DNA of 8,709 nt from an uncultured Saprospiraceae bacterium (GTDB lineage: Bacteria; Bacteroidota; Bacteroidia; Chitinophagales; Saprospiraceae), in the NCBI GenBank assembly GCA_934699305.1, contig CAKUWM010000110.1, forward strand, positions 1 to 8,709, given 5' to 3'. This document shows, in pieces, positions 7,811 to 8,709 of the stretch; the stretch's first letter is position 1, and every line of letters begins with the position of its first letter. A program made the position numbers and the translations under genes. The notes beneath the pieces are model-generated. The model was given only the letters and a program-made list of their open reading frames with translations. It had not been told where the DNA came from and searched no databases.

Positions 7811-7841
7811 ATTGGATTATTATAATCCGTATAAATCCAAT
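7811..7841. terminator. Hairpin between convergent DUF423 and EnvC-like genes
   Basis: ATTGGATT (7811-7818) pairs perfectly with AATCCAAT (7834-7841). An overlapping alternative is GGATTAT and ATAATCC around a single T (7814-7828). It lies directly after the DUF423 stop and before the end of the opposing gene. Neither strand has a U-tract right after the stem. A second A/T-only inverted repeat (7844-7852 with 7862-7870) follows and overlaps the end of the EnvC-like gene. A bidirectional terminator role is likely from position but not proven. Confidence 0.4.
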
Positions 7842-7859
7842 CTTAAAAAAATCTTGCAA

Positions 7860-8709
7860 TTATTTTTTTAGCCAAATAGCCGGATTTAGAGGATTTTCCT
7901 TATTCCACAATTCAAAATGTACTTCGGTATTTCCTGAATCTGCATTGACTGCTGCTATGCCGACCATGTCACCGGTTTTTAGTTTCTGACCTTTTGATAC
8001 AGCGACAGATTCAAGATTAGAGTATATGGTATAGTATTTACCATGATTAATCATGACTGTATTCTTATATCCTGATAAAAAAGCAATATGGACAACCTCT
8101 CCTTCAAAGACCGAATTAACCCTGGCATTTGTTTCCGTTTTAATATCTATTCCATTATTAACAATGGTTACATGACTTAAATCAGGATGAGCTTGTGTTC
8201 CAAATCGTTTTGTAATAACGCCACGACTAACAGGCCACACCAAATTGCCTTTATTAGACTGAAAATCAGCAGAAAGAGCTGCACTTTTAGGAGTTTCACT
8301 TATTACAACTTCTTTTTTCTCTGTTACCGTTCTGGCCGGCTTCTTTTCAGTAGATTTTGGTGAGGTGACGACTAAAGTCGCGATAGCATTCTCTGATTTT
8401 TCACTTTCATTAGCAGCTTTTACCTTAGCAGCTTCAATAGCAGCCAATCTTTCAGCCTCTTTTTTACGTTCACGTTCAGCAAGTTCTCGAGCTTCCTTCT
8501 CTTTACGCGCAATTTCTCGTCTAATAGCTTTTTCAATATCAGAAGCGATAGCACGTTGTTGTTTTTGTTGACGATTTAAAGTCGTTATCAAGTATTTTTC
8601 ATCTTTGGATAGATTAGCTAATAATCTGTCCTTATCTTTCAAGTCTTTAGATAAGAGGTCGGATTGATTTTGTTCTTTTTTAAGCAATACCTGTTTTCCG
8701 GATTTAATC
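7860..8709 (-). CDS. EnvC-like murein hydrolase activator, degenerate LytM/M23 domain (5' end outside window)
   Basis: The frame stays open to the right edge, so the N-terminus is missing; the TTG at 8687 is not a credible start because in-frame codons continue upstream of it. Counting from that TTG, residues 1-95 are highly charged coiled coil rich in Lys, Glu and Arg, 100-145 a low-complexity linker, and 148-275 a LytM (peptidase M23) domain opening NLVWPVSRGVITKRFGT and ending NPAIWLKK. The canonical zinc ligands are mostly lost: the HxxxD motif is N177-x-x-x-D181, the HxH motif is E255-V-H257, and the YxHL histidine is N224. Coiled coil plus non-catalytic LytM is the layout of E. coli EnvC, which activates periplasmic amidases that split septal peptidoglycan during division. 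Role here is inferred from that resemblance. An active M23 peptidase is unlikely. Confidence 0.88.
   Translation of the reverse strand, partial: IKSGKQVLLKKEQNQSDLLSKDLKDKDRLLANLSKDEKYLITTLNRQQKQQRAIASDIEKAIRREIARKEKEARELAERERKKEAERLAAIEAAKVKAANESEKSENAIATLVVTSPKSTEKKPARTVTEKKEVVISETPKSAALSADFQSNKGNLVWPVSRGVITKRFGTQAHPDLSHVTIVNNGIDIKTETNARVNSVFEGEVVHIAFLSGYKNTVMINHGKYYTIYSNLESVAVSKGQKLKTGDMVGIAAVNADSGNTEVHFELWNKENPLNPAIWLKK

Noticed and set aside
8685..8687. TTG as the start of the M23 protein
   Set aside because: In-frame codons continue upstream to the window edge and the coiled coil is already under way, so the gene is simply cut by the window.
1..8709. CRISPR array, tRNA, rRNA, insertion sequence or phage genes
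   Set aside because: I found no regularly spaced repeats, cloverleaf sequences, transposase motifs or terminal inverted repeats; except for the 368-bp argS/pdhB gap, all intergenic gaps are about 105 bp or less.

Overview
The window is AT-rich and comes from a member of the phylum Bacteroidota. The evidence is a type IX secretion (T9SS) C-terminal sorting domain, a TonB-dependent receptor with an N-terminal carboxypeptidase-like regulatory domain, no clear Shine-Dalgarno sequences, and two good matches to the Bacteroidetes -7 element TAnnTTTG. I see no mobile elements, CRISPR arrays, tRNAs or rRNAs. I cannot name the genus.

Left part, all on the minus strand (5946 down to 1): argS (arginyl-tRNA synthetase), then a 755-residue TonB-dependent outer-membrane receptor, then, only 16 nt further on, a secreted protein of the peptidylarginine/agmatine deiminase family that runs off the left edge of the window. 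The last protein is the most interesting item. It has the full layout of Porphyromonas gingivalis peptidylarginine deiminase (PPAD): signal peptide, guanidino-group-modifying catalytic domain, Ig-like module and T9SS sorting domain. It keeps the catalytic Cys, His, Asp and Asn and also the Arg-Pro-Arg pair that in PPAD holds the C-terminal carboxylate of a peptide substrate. The receptor and deiminase look like a two-gene transcription unit placed after argS, so three neighbouring genes may all touch arginine or arginine peptides. Only the first role (argS) is certain.

Middle (5947-6314): a 368-bp divergent intergenic region with Bacteroidetes-type promoters facing both ways, for argS and for the gene to the right. 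Between them lies about 190 bp that reads like a decayed coding fragment with one frameshift.

Right part: on the plus strand, the pyruvate dehydrogenase E1 beta subunit, closed by a strong 11-bp hairpin terminator, and then a small four-helix DUF423 membrane protein. Convergent to these on the minus strand is the C-terminal part of an EnvC-like M23/LytM protein, cut by the right edge. Its LytM domain lacks most zinc-binding histidines, which points to an amidase activator rather than a peptidase.

Most of the window is ordinary housekeeping. The accessory-looking portion is the receptor plus deiminase pair.
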